NCBI RefSeq assembly: GCF_029428675.1
Contig: NZ_JAJNEL010000001.1
Coordinates: 1,364,001-1,428,000, forward strand
Length of the DNA stretch: 64,000 nt
Direction: 5' to 3'
DNA from: Streptomyces sp. JH14
GTDB lineage: Bacteria; Actinomycetota; Actinomycetes; Streptomycetales; Streptomycetaceae
Positions 8,103-16,241 of the stretch are shown here, piece by piece. The notes under the pieces were generated by a model. It saw only the letters and a list, made by a program, of their open reading frames with translations. It ran no database searches and was not told where the DNA came from. Within the stretch, counting starts at the first letter, position 1. Each line of letters opens with the position of its first letter. The position numbers were made by a program, and so were the translations under genes.

Positions 8103-8554
8103 GCCGTCTTCCCTTCGGACAGCGCCTGCGCCGTCGCATCCTTCCACGCCATCCAGCTCAGCAGCGCGCACTTGACCCGGGCCGGGTACTTCGAGACACC
8201 GGCGAACGCGACCGCGTCCTCCAGCACCTCCTCCATCGCGTCGTCCGGCTCCAGCTGGCCCTTCGACTGCATCAGCTCCAGGAAGGTCTCCTGGATCTTC
8301 TGCGCGTCGCCCAGCTCCTTGCCGACCAGCAGCTCGTTCAGCACGGAGGCGGAGGCCTGGCTGATGGAGCAGCCCTGACCCTCGTACGACACATCGGCGA
8401 TGGTCTCGCCGTCGTACTTCACCCGGAGCGTGATCTCGTCGCCGCACGTCGGGTTGACGTGGTGCACCTCGGCGTCGCCGTCCCGCAGGCCGCGCCCGTG
8501 GGGGTGCTTGTAGTGGTCCAGGATCACTTCCTGGTACATCGAATCAAGCTTCAC
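8099..8554 (-). CDS. sufU: SufU-type Fe-S assembly / sulfur-acceptor protein
   Basis: 151 codons. SufU accepts persulfide sulfur from SufS, by zinc-ligand exchange in Gram-positive relatives. The ligands are visible: Cys37 and Asp39 (NPTCGDE), Cys62 (GQGCSIS) and Cys129 (ARVKCAL), with the insertion between the second and third cysteine that distinguishes SufU from IscU. The gene begins ten bases after sufS and overlaps sufT by four bases, matching its role as the SufS partner. Confidence 0.95.
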   Translation of the reverse strand: MKLDSMYQEVILDHYKHPHGRGLRDGDAEVHHVNPTCGDEITLRVKYDGETIADVSYEGQGCSISQASASVLNELLVGKELGDAQKIQETFLELMQSKGQLEPDDAMEEVLEDAVAFAGVSKYPARVKCALLSWMAWKDATAQALSEGKTA

Positions 8555-8564
8555 CAGTCAACCC

Positions 8565-9821
8565 TCAGCCGAAGAAGTTCCGTACGTGCTCCAGACCGTC
8601 CACCAGGGCGTCGACCTCGGCAGGCGTGGAGTACAGATAGAACGACGCTCGCGTCGTCGCAGGAATTCCGTACCGCAGGCAGACCGGCCGTGCGCAGTGG
8701 TGTCCGACCCTGACCGCGATGCCCTGCTCGTCGAGGACCTGACCCACGTCGTGCGGGTGGATGTCGCCGAGCGTGAACGAGATCGTGGCGCCGCGGTCCT
8801 CCGCGCTGGACGGACCGATGATCCTGAGGTCCGGGACCTCCAGGAGACGCTTCACCGCGTACTCGGTGATCGCGTGCTCGTGCTGGAAGATCTTGTCCAT
8901 GCCGATCGCCGAGAGGTAGTCCACGGCCGCGCCGAGGCCGACGGCCTGCGCGATCGGGGGCGTACCCGCCTCGAACTTGTGCGGCGCCGGGGCATAGGTC
9001 GACGAGTGCATCGACACGGTCTCGATCATCTCGCCGCCGCCGAGGAACGGCGGCAGGTCCTCGAGCAGCTCCTGACGGCCCCAGAGGACACCGATGCCGG
9101 TCGGGCCGACCATCTTGTGACCGGTGAAGGCCACGAAGTCGGCCTGCAGCGCCTGCACGTCGAGCACCATGTGCGGGGCGGCCTGCGAGGCGTCGATGCA
9201 GACCAGCGCGCCGACCTGCTGGGCCCGGCGGATGATCTTCTCGACCGGGTTGATCGTGCCCATGATGTTGGAGACCAGCGTGAAGGAGACGATCTTCGTC
9301 TTCTCCGTGATGACCTCGTCGATGTTGGACAGGTCGAGGCGGCCGTCGTCGGTGATGCCGAACCACTTCAGCTTCGCGCCGGTGCGCTGCGAGAGCAGCT
9401 GCCACGGCACGATGTTGGAGTGGTGTTCCATCTCCGTGGTGACGATCTCGGTCTCGTGGTCCACCCGGTAGGGCTCGTCGGCCCAGCCGAGCATGTTCGC
9501 CACCAGGTTGAGCGACTCCGAGGCGTTCTTGGTGAAGATCACCTCGTTGCGGCTCGGCGCGTTGATGAACGCGGCGACCTTGTCACGGGCGCCTTCGTAC
9601 AGCGCCGTGGCCTCCTCCGCGATCGTGTACACACCTCGGTGGACGTTGGCGTTGTGCCGCTCGTAGTACTCACTGAGAGCGTCGAGCACCTGGCGCGGCT
9701 TCTGCGAAGTCGCCGCGCTGTCCAGGTAAACGATCTTCTTCCCGTCGTGGACCGTACGATCCAGCAGGGGGAAGTCCTTGCGGATCGCCTCGGTGTCGAG
9801 GAGGCCCGGCAGCTGTGTCAC
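8565..9821 (-). CDS. sufS: SufS-type cysteine desulfurase
   Basis: 418 codons. PLP enzyme that takes sulfur from L-cysteine (releasing alanine) for Fe-S assembly. The Schiff-base lysine is Lys236 in FTGHKMVGPTG, and the persulfide-forming cysteine is Cys376 in RVGHHCARP, the short-loop arrangement of group II desulfurases that depend on a SufU or SufE partner. The N-terminal IRKDFPLLDR and YLDSAATSQKP motifs are intact. Its ATG overlaps the sufC stop (ATGA). Confidence 0.97.
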   Translation of the reverse strand: MTQLPGLLDTEAIRKDFPLLDRTVHDGKKIVYLDSAATSQKPRQVLDALSEYYERHNANVHRGVYTIAEEATALYEGARDKVAAFINAPSRNEVIFTKNASESLNLVANMLGWADEPYRVDHETEIVTTEMEHHSNIVPWQLLSQRTGAKLKWFGITDDGRLDLSNIDEVITEKTKIVSFTLVSNIMGTINPVEKIIRRAQQVGALVCIDASQAAPHMVLDVQALQADFVAFTGHKMVGPTGIGVLWGRQELLEDLPPFLGGGEMIETVSMHSSTYAPAPHKFEAGTPPIAQAVGLGAAVDYLSAIGMDKIFQHEHAITEYAVKRLLEVPDLRIIGPSSAEDRGATISFTLGDIHPHDVGQVLDEQGIAVRVGHHCARPVCLRYGIPATTRASFYLYSTPAEVDALVDGLEHVRNFFG

Positions 9822-10582
9822 GCGGAAGCGCCACCCTTCACATATGCCTCGTAGCCCTCGTTCTCCAGCTTGTCGGCGAGCTCGGCGCCGCCGGACTCGG
9901 CGATACGGCCGTTGGCGAAGACATGTACGAAGTCGGGCTTGATGTAACGGAGGATCCGCGTGTAGTGCGTGATCAGCAGCGTGCCGACCTCGCCGGTCTC
10001 GCGGACCCGGTTGACGCCCTCGGAGACGACGCGCAGGGCGTCGACGTCCAGGCCGGAGTCGGTCTCGTCGAGGATCGCGACCTTCGGCTTGAGGAGCTCC
10101 AGCTGAAGGATCTCGTGGCGCTTCTTCTCACCGCCGGAGAAGCCCTCGTTGACGTTGCGCTCGGCGAACGCCGGGTCCATCTGGAGGTCGGCCATCGTCT
10201 CCTTGACCTCCTTCACCCAGGTACGCAGCTTGGGCGCCTCGCCGCGGACGGCGGTGGCGGAGGTACGCAGGAAGTTGGAGACCGAGACACCGGGGATCTC
10301 GACCGGGTACTGCATGGCCAGGAAGAGGCCGGCGCGGGCGCGCTCGTCGACGGTCATCGCCAGGACGTCCTCGCCGTCCAGGGTCACCGTGCCGCTGGTG
10401 ATCGTGTACTTGGGGTGACCCGCGAGGGAGTACGCGAGGGTCGACTTGCCGGACCCGTTGGGGCCCATGATGGCGTGGGTCTCGCCCTGCTTCACGATCA
10501 GGTCGACGCCCTTGAGGATCTCCTTCGTGGCGTTGTCGGCCTCGACGGAGACGTGCAGGTCGCGGATTTCAAGCGTTGCCAT
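9818..10582 (-). CDS. sufC: Fe-S assembly ATPase SufC
   Basis: 254 codons. ABC-type ATPase of the SufBCD scaffold. Walker A GPNGSGKST (40-48), the signature motif FSGGEKKR and the Walker B region VAILDETDSGLD are all intact. ATP hydrolysis opens the SufB-SufD interface for cluster assembly. The ATG at 10582 begins the conserved ATLEIRDLHVSV strand; an upstream extension is Ser/Pro-rich noise. It follows the Rieske gene by seven bases and overlaps sufS by four. Confidence 0.97.
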   Translation of the reverse strand: MATLEIRDLHVSVEADNATKEILKGVDLIVKQGETHAIMGPNGSGKSTLAYSLAGHPKYTITSGTVTLDGEDVLAMTVDERARAGLFLAMQYPVEIPGVSVSNFLRTSATAVRGEAPKLRTWVKEVKETMADLQMDPAFAERNVNEGFSGGEKKRHEILQLELLKPKVAILDETDSGLDVDALRVVSEGVNRVRETGEVGTLLITHYTRILRYIKPDFVHVFANGRIAESGGAELADKLENEGYEAYVKGGASA

Positions 10583-10589
10583 GGGTGAC

Positions 10590-10907
10590 TCAGGACTCCT
10601 GGGTGACGGAGACGAGCACATCGTCCCCTTCGATCTTGACGGGGTATACGGGGACGGGGCGCGTCGCGGGAAGACCGGACGGCTTACCGGTGCGCAGGTC
10701 GAAGCTGGAGCCGTGCAGCCAGCACTCGATCATGCAGTCCTCGACCTCGCCCTCGGACAGTGAGACGTTCGCGTGCGAGCAGATGTCGTTGATCGCGAAC
10801 ACCTCGCCCTCGGTGCGGACCACGGACACCGGCGTGCCGTCGAGTTCCACCCGCTTCGGGGTGTCCTCCTCCAGCTCGCTCAGCGCACAGACTTTGACGA
10901 AGGCCAT
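10590..10907 (-). CDS. Rieske-type [2Fe-2S] ferredoxin in the suf operon
   Basis: 105 codons, a single Rieske domain without membrane anchor. The ligands are Cys43-x-His45 (CSH) and Cys62-x2-His65 (CWLH), spaced as in ferredoxin components of non-heme oxygenases. No oxygenase lies nearby. Its place inside the operon, with a TGATG overlap to sufD and seven bases before sufC, suggests electron supply for cluster assembly or maturation (inference). The arrangement recurs in actinobacterial suf operons. Confidence 0.93.
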   Translation of the reverse strand: MAFVKVCALSELEEDTPKRVELDGTPVSVVRTEGEVFAINDICSHANVSLSEGEVEDCMIECWLHGSSFDLRTGKPSGLPATRPVPVYPVKIEGDDVLVSVTQES

Positions 10908-12088
10908 CAGACGGAAGCCTTCAGCTCGGCCTCGATCTTGTCGAGCAGACGGGCCTCGACGTCCGGCAGACCGATCTGCTGGACGAGCTCGGCGAAGAAG
11001 CCGCGCACGACGAGCCGGCGGGCCTCCTCGGCCGGGATGCCGCGGGACATCAGGTAGAAGAGCTGCTCGTCGTCGAAGCGGCCGGTGGCGGAGGCGTGGC
11101 CGGCGCCGACGATCTCGCCGGTCTCGATCTCCAGGTTCGGCACGGAGTCGACCCGCGCACCGTCCGTGAGAACCAGGTTGCGGTTCATCTCGTACGTGTC
11201 GGTGCCCTCGGCCCTGGCCTGGATGAGGACGTCACCGATCCATACCGCGTGCGCGTCCTGGCCCTGCAGCGCGCCCTTGTAGACGGCGTTGGACTTGCAG
11301 TGCGGGGTGTTGTGGTCGACCAGGAGGCGGTGCTCCTGGTGCTGGCCCTTGTCGGTGAAGTACAGGCCGAAGAGCTCGGCCTCGCCGCCGGTGCCCGCGT
11401 AGGCGACCCGCGGGTGGAGCCGGACCAGGTCGCCGCCGAAGGTGACGACGATCGACTTGAAGGTGGCGTCCCGGCCGATCAGCGCGTTGTGCTGGGCGGC
11501 GTGGACTGCGGTGTCGTCCCAGTCCTGGACGGAGACGACGGTGAGCTTCGCGCCGTCACCGAGGACGTACTCGACGTTGCCCGCGACGACCGCGTCACCG
11601 GTGTGGTCGATGACGACGACGGCCTCGGCGAAGGCTCCCAGCTCGACGACCTGGTGGGCGTAGGCCACACCGCCCTCGCCGTGCACGGCGATCCGGATCG
11701 GCTCGGGGAGCACGGCCTCCTTGGCGACCGTGATGACCGAGGCCTGCTCGAAGGACGAGTACGCCTGGGCGGCGACGCGGTCCACCGGGGTGCCGGCCCG
11801 GCCGAGCCGGGCGTCGTCACGGCCGACGGTCTCGACGGTGACGCCCTCGGGGGCCTCCACCGCGACCTTGACGGCGCCACCGGTCGCGACGGCCGTGCCG
11901 TCGTGCAGCCCACGCAGCCGCTCCAGCGGCGTGAACCGCCACTCCTCCTCGCGGCCGTGCGGGACCGGGAAGTCCGCGACGTCGAAGGACGGGGGCGCGC
12001 TCACGCGCGTGGCGACGGTCGACTCGGCGGCCACCGCGATGGACCCGGTGGTGGTGGACCCCGCCGGAATGTTCTGAGCCTCAGCCAT
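10907..12088 (-). CDS. sufD: Fe-S assembly scaffold subunit SufD
   Basis: 393 codons. SufD pairs with SufB to form the beta-helical scaffold on which the cluster is built. Family motifs are present: HGREEEWRFTPLERL near the start, the GLYFTDKGQHQEH segment, and the C-terminal block [30 protein letters not shown] that it shares with SufB. The ATG at 12088 was chosen because it begins a plausible short leader; the open frame runs further upstream only as a shadow of sufB. It lies 59 bases after sufB. Confidence 0.95.
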   Translation of the reverse strand: MAEAQNIPAGSTTTGSIAVAAESTVATRVSAPPSFDVADFPVPHGREEEWRFTPLERLRGLHDGTAVATGGAVKVAVEAPEGVTVETVGRDDARLGRAGTPVDRVAAQAYSSFEQASVITVAKEAVLPEPIRIAVHGEGGVAYAHQVVELGAFAEAVVVIDHTGDAVVAGNVEYVLGDGAKLTVVSVQDWDDTAVHAAQHNALIGRDATFKSIVVTFGGDLVRLHPRVAYAGTGGEAELFGLYFTDKGQHQEHRLLVDHNTPHCKSNAVYKGALQGQDAHAVWIGDVLIQARAEGTDTYEMNRNLVLTDGARVDSVPNLEIETGEIVGAGHASATGRFDDEQLFYLMSRGIPAEEARRLVVRGFFAELVQQIGLPDVEARLLDKIEAELKASV

Positions 12089-12147
12089 GGCTGTCGTAGT
12101 GCTCGCTTTCTCTGTCAAAAGTCGGGGGATTCGGTCGTCAGGCTGTG

Positions 12148-13569
12148 CTAGCCGACCGAACCCTCCATCTGCAGCTCGATCAGCCGGTTGAGCTCGAGCG
12201 CGTACTCCATGGGCAGCTCGCGCGCGATCGGCTCGACGAAGCCGCGCACGATCATGGCCATGGCCTCGAACTCGGTCAGACCGCGGCTCATCAGGTAGAA
12301 GAGCTGGTCCTCGGAGACCTTGGAGACGGTGGCCTCGTGGCCCATGGACACGTCGTCCTCGCGGACGTCCACGTACGGGTACGTGTCGGAGCGGGAGATC
12401 GTGTCGACCAGGAGCGCGTCGCACAGCACGTTGGACTTGGAGCCCGCGGCGCCCTCGCCGATCTCGACCAGACCGCGGTACGAGGTACGGCCGCCGCCTC
12501 GCGCCACCGACTTGGAGACGATGTTGGAGGAGGTGTTCGGCGCCATGTGGACCATCTTGGATCCGGCGTCCTGGTGCTGGCCCTCGCCCGCGAAGGCGAT
12601 GGAGAGCGTCTCGCCCTTGGCGTGCTCGCCCATCAGGTAGACGGCCGGGTACTTCATCGTGACCTTGGAGCCGATGTTGCCGTCGACCCACTCCATGGTC
12701 GCGCCCTCGTACGCCACGGCGCGCTTGGTGACCAGGTTGTAGACGTTGTTCGACCAGTTCTGGATCGTCGTGTAGCGGCAGCGGCCGCCCTTCTTCACGA
12801 TGATCTCGACGACGGCGGAGTGCAGCGAGTCCGAGGAGTAGATCGGCGCGGTGCAGCCCTCGACGTAGTGGACGTAGGCGTCCTCGTCGACGATGATCAG
12901 CGTCCGCTCGAACTGGCCCATGTTCTCCGTGTTGATACGGAAGTAGGCCTGCAGCGGGATGTCGACGTGGACACCCTTCGGCACGTAGATGAACGAGCCG
13001 CCGGACCACACGGCCGAGTTCAGCGAGGCGAACTTGTTGTCGCCGACCGGGATGACGGTGCCGAAGTACTCCTGGAAGAGCTCCGGGTGCTCCTTCAGCG
13101 CGGTGTCCGTGTCGAGGAAGATGACGCCCTGCTCCTCCAGGTCCTCACGGATCTGGTGGTAGACGACCTCGGACTCGTACTGCGCGGCGACACCGGCGAC
13201 CAGGCGCTGCTTCTCCGCCTCCGGGATGCCGAGCTTGTCGTACGTGTTCTTGATGTCCTCGGGCAGGTCCTCCCAGGACTCCGCCTGCTTCTCGGTGGAC
13301 CGCACGAAGTACTTGATGTTGTCGAAGTCGATGCCCGAGAGGTCCGAGCCCCAGTTCGGCATGGGCTTCTTGTCGAACAGGCGCAGGCCCTTGAGGCGGA
13401 GCTTCAGCATCCACTCGGGCTCGTTCTTCTTTGCCGAGATGTCGCGTACGACAGCCTCGGAGAGGCCGCGCTTGGCCGCCGCGCCTGCCGCGTCGGAGTC
13501 GGCCCAGCCGAATTCGTACGTACCCAGACCCTCGAGCTCAGGGTGGGCAGTCTCCGTGGGGAGCGTCAT
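12148..13569 (-). CDS. sufB: Fe-S assembly scaffold subunit SufB
   Basis: 473 codons, the normal length. SufB is the main scaffold for nascent Fe-S clusters. Visible motifs are [53 protein letters not shown] and the C-terminal [26 protein letters not shown]. The ATG at 13569 has GGGAGGAA six bases upstream and overlaps the sufR stop by four bases (ATGA), so repressor and first structural gene are coupled. Confidence 0.97.
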   Translation of the reverse strand: MTLPTETAHPELEGLGTYEFGWADSDAAGAAAKRGLSEAVVRDISAKKNEPEWMLKLRLKGLRLFDKKPMPNWGSDLSGIDFDNIKYFVRSTEKQAESWEDLPEDIKNTYDKLGIPEAEKQRLVAGVAAQYESEVVYHQIREDLEEQGVIFLDTDTALKEHPELFQEYFGTVIPVGDNKFASLNSAVWSGGSFIYVPKGVHVDIPLQAYFRINTENMGQFERTLIIVDEDAYVHYVEGCTAPIYSSDSLHSAVVEIIVKKGGRCRYTTIQNWSNNVYNLVTKRAVAYEGATMEWVDGNIGSKVTMKYPAVYLMGEHAKGETLSIAFAGEGQHQDAGSKMVHMAPNTSSNIVSKSVARGGGRTSYRGLVEIGEGAAGSKSNVLCDALLVDTISRSDTYPYVDVREDDVSMGHEATVSKVSEDQLFYLMSRGLTEFEAMAMIVRGFVEPIARELPMEYALELNRLIELQMEGSVG

Positions 13570-14306
13570 GCGGGGTTCCTCCCGGCCGTGCTTGCAGATG
13601 CTGATGTGGTGGTCTGTGCGGTTGCGGGTCCGCCGCGCGGTACGAACGTCGTGCACACCCCGTCGCCGTGGGCGATGGTGGCCAGACGTTGCACATGGGT
13701 CCCGAGCAGGCTGGAGAAGATCTCCGTCTCCGCCTCGCACAGCTGCGGGAACTGCTCGGCGACATGTGCGACCGGGCAGTGGTGCTGGCACAGCTGCTCG
13801 CCCTGGTGGGGGCCCGGCGCGCTTCGCGCCGTAGCAGCGTACCCGTCGGCGGACAAGGCCTTGGCCAGCGCCTCTGTGCGCTGCTCGGGGCCCGCCGCGT
13901 CGATGGCCTCGCGGTAGGCGGCCGACTGGGCGGTGGCCCTGGCGCGGACGAAGGCGACGACCGCTTCGTCGCCCGCGGTCTCGGCGATCCAGCGCAGGGC
14001 GTCGGCGGCAAGCTTGTCGTACGACTGGTCGAAGGCGTCCCGGCCGCAGTCGGTCAGGGCGAACACCTTGGCCGGACGGCCGCGGGTCCGCGCCCCGTAC
14101 ACCCGCTGTTCGCGGGCCTCGACGACGCCGTCGGAGACGAGGGCGTCGAGATGGCGGCGGACGGCGGCCTGGGTCAGCCCCAGGCGCTTCGCCAGATCGG
14201 CGACGGTGGACGGGCCGTGGTCCAGGATGGAGCGCGCGACCCGGTTGCGCGTCGAGCGCTCGCCGGTCGCGAGTTCCTCCTGCGGAGCCTCGCCCTGGTA
14301 TTTCAC
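13566..14306 (-). CDS. sufR: SufR-type Fe-S cluster-binding repressor of the suf operon
   Basis: 246 codons from GTG 14306. An N-terminal winged helix ([20 protein letters not shown], about residues 34-53) is followed by a dimerisation part and a C-terminal cysteine set Cys173-x3-Cys177-x12-Cys190-x27-Cys218, suited to a [4Fe-4S] cluster as in known SufR proteins. The cluster-loaded protein represses the operon when clusters are plentiful. GTG 14306 was chosen because a TTGTCA / AACAAT promoter ends six bases before it; a GTG at 14378 would lie upstream of that promoter. The predicted mRNA is leaderless, and the SufR dyad covers the -10. Confidence 0.92.
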   Translation of the reverse strand: MKYQGEAPQEELATGERSTRNRVARSILDHGPSTVADLAKRLGLTQAAVRRHLDALVSDGVVEAREQRVYGARTRGRPAKVFALTDCGRDAFDQSYDKLAADALRWIAETAGDEAVVAFVRARATAQSAAYREAIDAAGPEQRTEALAKALSADGYAATARSAPGPHQGEQLCQHHCPVAHVAEQFPQLCEAETEIFSSLLGTHVQRLATIAHGDGVCTTFVPRGGPATAQTTTSASASTAGRNPA

Positions 14307-14319
14307 AACGCCATTGTTG
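14306..14319. promoter_or_regulatory. SufR operator CAAC-N6-GTTG
   Basis: A perfect 4+4 dyad CAAC GCCATT GTTG matches the CAAC-N6-GTTG element known for SufR in cyanobacteria and Streptomyces. It overlaps the -10 hexamer and the first base of the sufR start codon, which fits steric repression. Confidence 0.85.
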
Positions 14320-14342
14320 CGTAATTCCTCCGGCCCTGACAA
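14313..14342 (-). promoter_or_regulatory. suf operon promoter
   Basis: TTGTCA (14342-14337), an 18-base spacer and AACAAT (14318-14313) on the minus strand. Six bases separate the -10 from GTG 14306, so transcription should start at the codon itself. Confidence 0.65.
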
Positions 14343-14378
14343 CCACGGTCCGAAACGATCAATCGTGGAATTCGTCAC

Positions 14379-14392
14379 TTAGGGTTACCTAA
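14379..14392. promoter_or_regulatory. palindrome TTAGG-GTTA-CCTAA between sufR and the ABC gene
   Basis: Perfect five-base arms with a four-base spacer. The half sites are those of the streptomycete iron box, but the spacing is five bases shorter than the 19-bp DmdR consensus. It sits about 40 bases upstream of the suf -35 and about 40 bases upstream of the divergent ABC -10. Confidence 0.4.
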
Positions 14393-14428
14393 TCCAGCCC
14401 CGGGGGACTCGGCTGCCGGGCCGCTGCC

Positions 14429-14434
14429 TAGACT
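14429..14434 (+). promoter_or_regulatory. -10 element TAGACT of the ABC exporter operon
   Basis: TAGACT lies eight bases before the ATG at 14443 with no Shine-Dalgarno sequence between, so the mRNA is probably leaderless. No convincing -35 is visible. Confidence 0.55.
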
Positions 14435-14442
14435 TACCGGCC

Positions 14443-15369
14443 ATGAAGAACGAGCCGGTCGTGCAGATCCGTGGCCTGGTGAAGCGGTACGGCGCCAAGA
14501 CCGCCGTGGACGGCCTCGACCTGGGCGTACGCACCGGAACGGTCACCGCCGTCCTCGGTCCCAACGGCGCCGGCAAGACCACCACCATCGAAACCTGCGA
14601 GGGCTACCGCCGGCCCGACGCGGGCACCGTGCGCGTCCTCGGCCTCGACCCGGTCGCCGACGCGGCCGCGCTCCGGCCCCGGATCGGCGTGATGCTGCAG
14701 TCGGGTGGTGTCCACTCCGGGGCGCGTGCCGACGAGATGCTCCGCCACATGGCGAAGCTCCATGCCCACCCGCTGGATGTCGACGCCCTGATCGAACGCC
14801 TGGGTCTGGGCAGCTGCGGCCGTACGGCCTACCGGCGGCTCTCCGGCGGCCAGCAGCAGCGGCTCGCCCTGGCCATGGCCGTCGTCGGCCGCCCCGAGCT
14901 GGTGTTCCTGGACGAGCCGACCGCCGGCCTCGACCCGCAGGCCCGCCGCTCCACCTGGGATCTCGTACGGGAACTGCGCGGCGACGGTGTATCGGTGGTC
15001 CTCACCACCCACTTCATGGACGAGGCCGAGGAACTCGCCGACGACGTCGCCATCGTCGACGCGGGCCGGGTCATCGCCCAGGGGAGCCCCGAGACACTCT
15101 GCCGCGGCGGCGCCGAGAACACCCTGCGCTTCACCGGCCGCCCCCGCCTCGACCTCGGCTCGCTGCTCAAGGCGCTGCCCGACGGCACCCAGGCGGCCGA
15201 GGTCGCCACGGGCGCGTACCGCATCACCGGCGAGGTGGACCCGCAACTGCTGGCCACCGTCACCTCCTGGTGCGCGCAGCACGGCGTGATGCCGGACGGC
15301 ATCGCCGTCGAGCGCCACACCCTGGAGGACGTCTTCCTGGAACTGACCGGCAAGGAGCTGCGCGCATGA
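14443..15369 (+). CDS. ABC transporter ATP-binding protein (ABC-2/DrrA type)
   Basis: 308 codons. Walker A GPNGAGKTT (39-47), Q-loop VMLQSGG, signature LSGGQQQRLA and Walker B VFLDEPTAGLD are all intact, with the H-loop in TTHFMDEAEELADD. The last 80 residues are a small accessory domain common in DrrA-like exporters. It powers the permease encoded by the next gene, with which it overlaps by four bases (ATGA). The substrate is unknown. It is divergent from the suf operon; a heme or heme-precursor cargo next to ctaA is conceivable but unsupported. Confidence 0.93.
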   Translation: MKNEPVVQIRGLVKRYGAKTAVDGLDLGVRTGTVTAVLGPNGAGKTTTIETCEGYRRPDAGTVRVLGLDPVADAAALRPRIGVMLQSGGVHSGARADEMLRHMAKLHAHPLDVDALIERLGLGSCGRTAYRRLSGGQQQRLALAMAVVGRPELVFLDEPTAGLDPQARRSTWDLVRELRGDGVSVVLTTHFMDEAEELADDVAIVDAGRVIAQGSPETLCRGGAENTLRFTGRPRLDLGSLLKALPDGTQAAEVATGAYRITGEVDPQLLATVTSWCAQHGVMPDGIAVERHTLEDVFLELTGKELRA

Positions 15370-16133
15370 GCGCCGGTACGTACGCCCCGCGGCCCGGTGC
15401 CGCCCCGCTGCCCCGCATGATCGGTGCGCAGGCCGCGCTGGAGACGCGGATGCTGCTGCGCAACGGCGAGCAGCTGCTCCTGACAGTGATCATTCCGACG
15501 CTGCTGCTGGTGCTGTTCAGCGCGGTCGACATCGTGGACACCGGTGCCGGCCGGTCCGTCGACTTCCTGGCGCCCGGCGTTCTCGCGCTCGCCGTGATGT
15601 CCACCGCCTTCACCGGCCAGGCCATCGGCACCGGCTTCGAGCGGCGCTACGGCGTGCTCAAGCGGCTCGGTGCCTCACCGCTGCCCCGCTGGGGCCTGAT
15701 GACCGCCAAGACCCTCTCCGTGCTGGTCACCGAGGTTCTGCAGGTCGTGCTGCTGACGGCTATCGCGTTCGCGCTGGGCTGGTCGCCGCACGGCAGCCCG
15801 TTCGCCGTGCTGCTGCTCCTCGTGCTCGGCACCGCGGCCTTCTCCGGACTCGGGTTGCTGATGGCCGGGACGCTCAAGGCGGAGGCGACGCTCGCCGCGG
15901 CCAACCTGGTCTTCCTGCTGCTGCTGGTCGGCGGCGGGGTCATCGTGCCGCTGGACAAGTTCCCGGACGCGGTGCAGTCGGTGCTCGGGCTGCTGCCGAT
16001 CGCGGCCCTGTCGGACGGGCTGCGGGACGTGCTCCAGCACGGCGCATCGATGCCGTGGCGGGATCTCGGGATCCTCGCGGTCTGGGCGGTGCTCGGGCTG
16101 GGCGCGGCGGCGAAGTTCTTCCGCTGGGAGTGA
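15366..16133 (+). CDS. ABC-2 type permease
   Basis: 255 codons with six membrane segments and the ABC-2 pattern: an N-terminal LPRMIGAQAALETRMLLRNGEQ amphipathic stretch, then LLTVIIPTLLLVLFS, and a C-terminal WAVLGLGAAAKFFRWE. The ATG at 15366 overlaps the ATP-binding gene stop. Together they form a two-gene exporter in the cytoplasmic membrane. The next gene, ctaA, follows after about 100 bases with its own promoter-like hexamer. Confidence 0.9.
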   Translation: MSAGTYAPRPGAAPLPRMIGAQAALETRMLLRNGEQLLLTVIIPTLLLVLFSAVDIVDTGAGRSVDFLAPGVLALAVMSTAFTGQAIGTGFERRYGVLKRLGASPLPRWGLMTAKTLSVLVTEVLQVVLLTAIAFALGWSPHGSPFAVLLLLVLGTAAFSGLGLLMAGTLKAEATLAAANLVFLLLLVGGGVIVPLDKFPDAVQSVLGLLPIAALSDGLRDVLQHGASMPWRDLGILAVWAVLGLGAAAKFFRWE

Positions 16134-16241
16134 TCGCGCCCGGCCGCGCACGACCGCCCGGCCGGCGCTCCGGTCCGGCGGTTCGGGGTAACTCGTCCCC
16201 CTCGTGAAAGCTTGCACAAGCCGCCGCTTACGATGGTGCGC

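Noticed and set aside
14331..14342. TTGTCAGGGC before sufR as a RecA-independent damage promoter
   Set aside because: The extension is not GTGGC and the -10 lies 18 rather than 11 bases downstream. It fits an ordinary promoter under SufR control.
14379..14392. A canonical DmdR/IdeR iron box
   Set aside because: The outer half sites match but the centre is five bases short of the 19-bp consensus, so it is reported only as iron-box-like.
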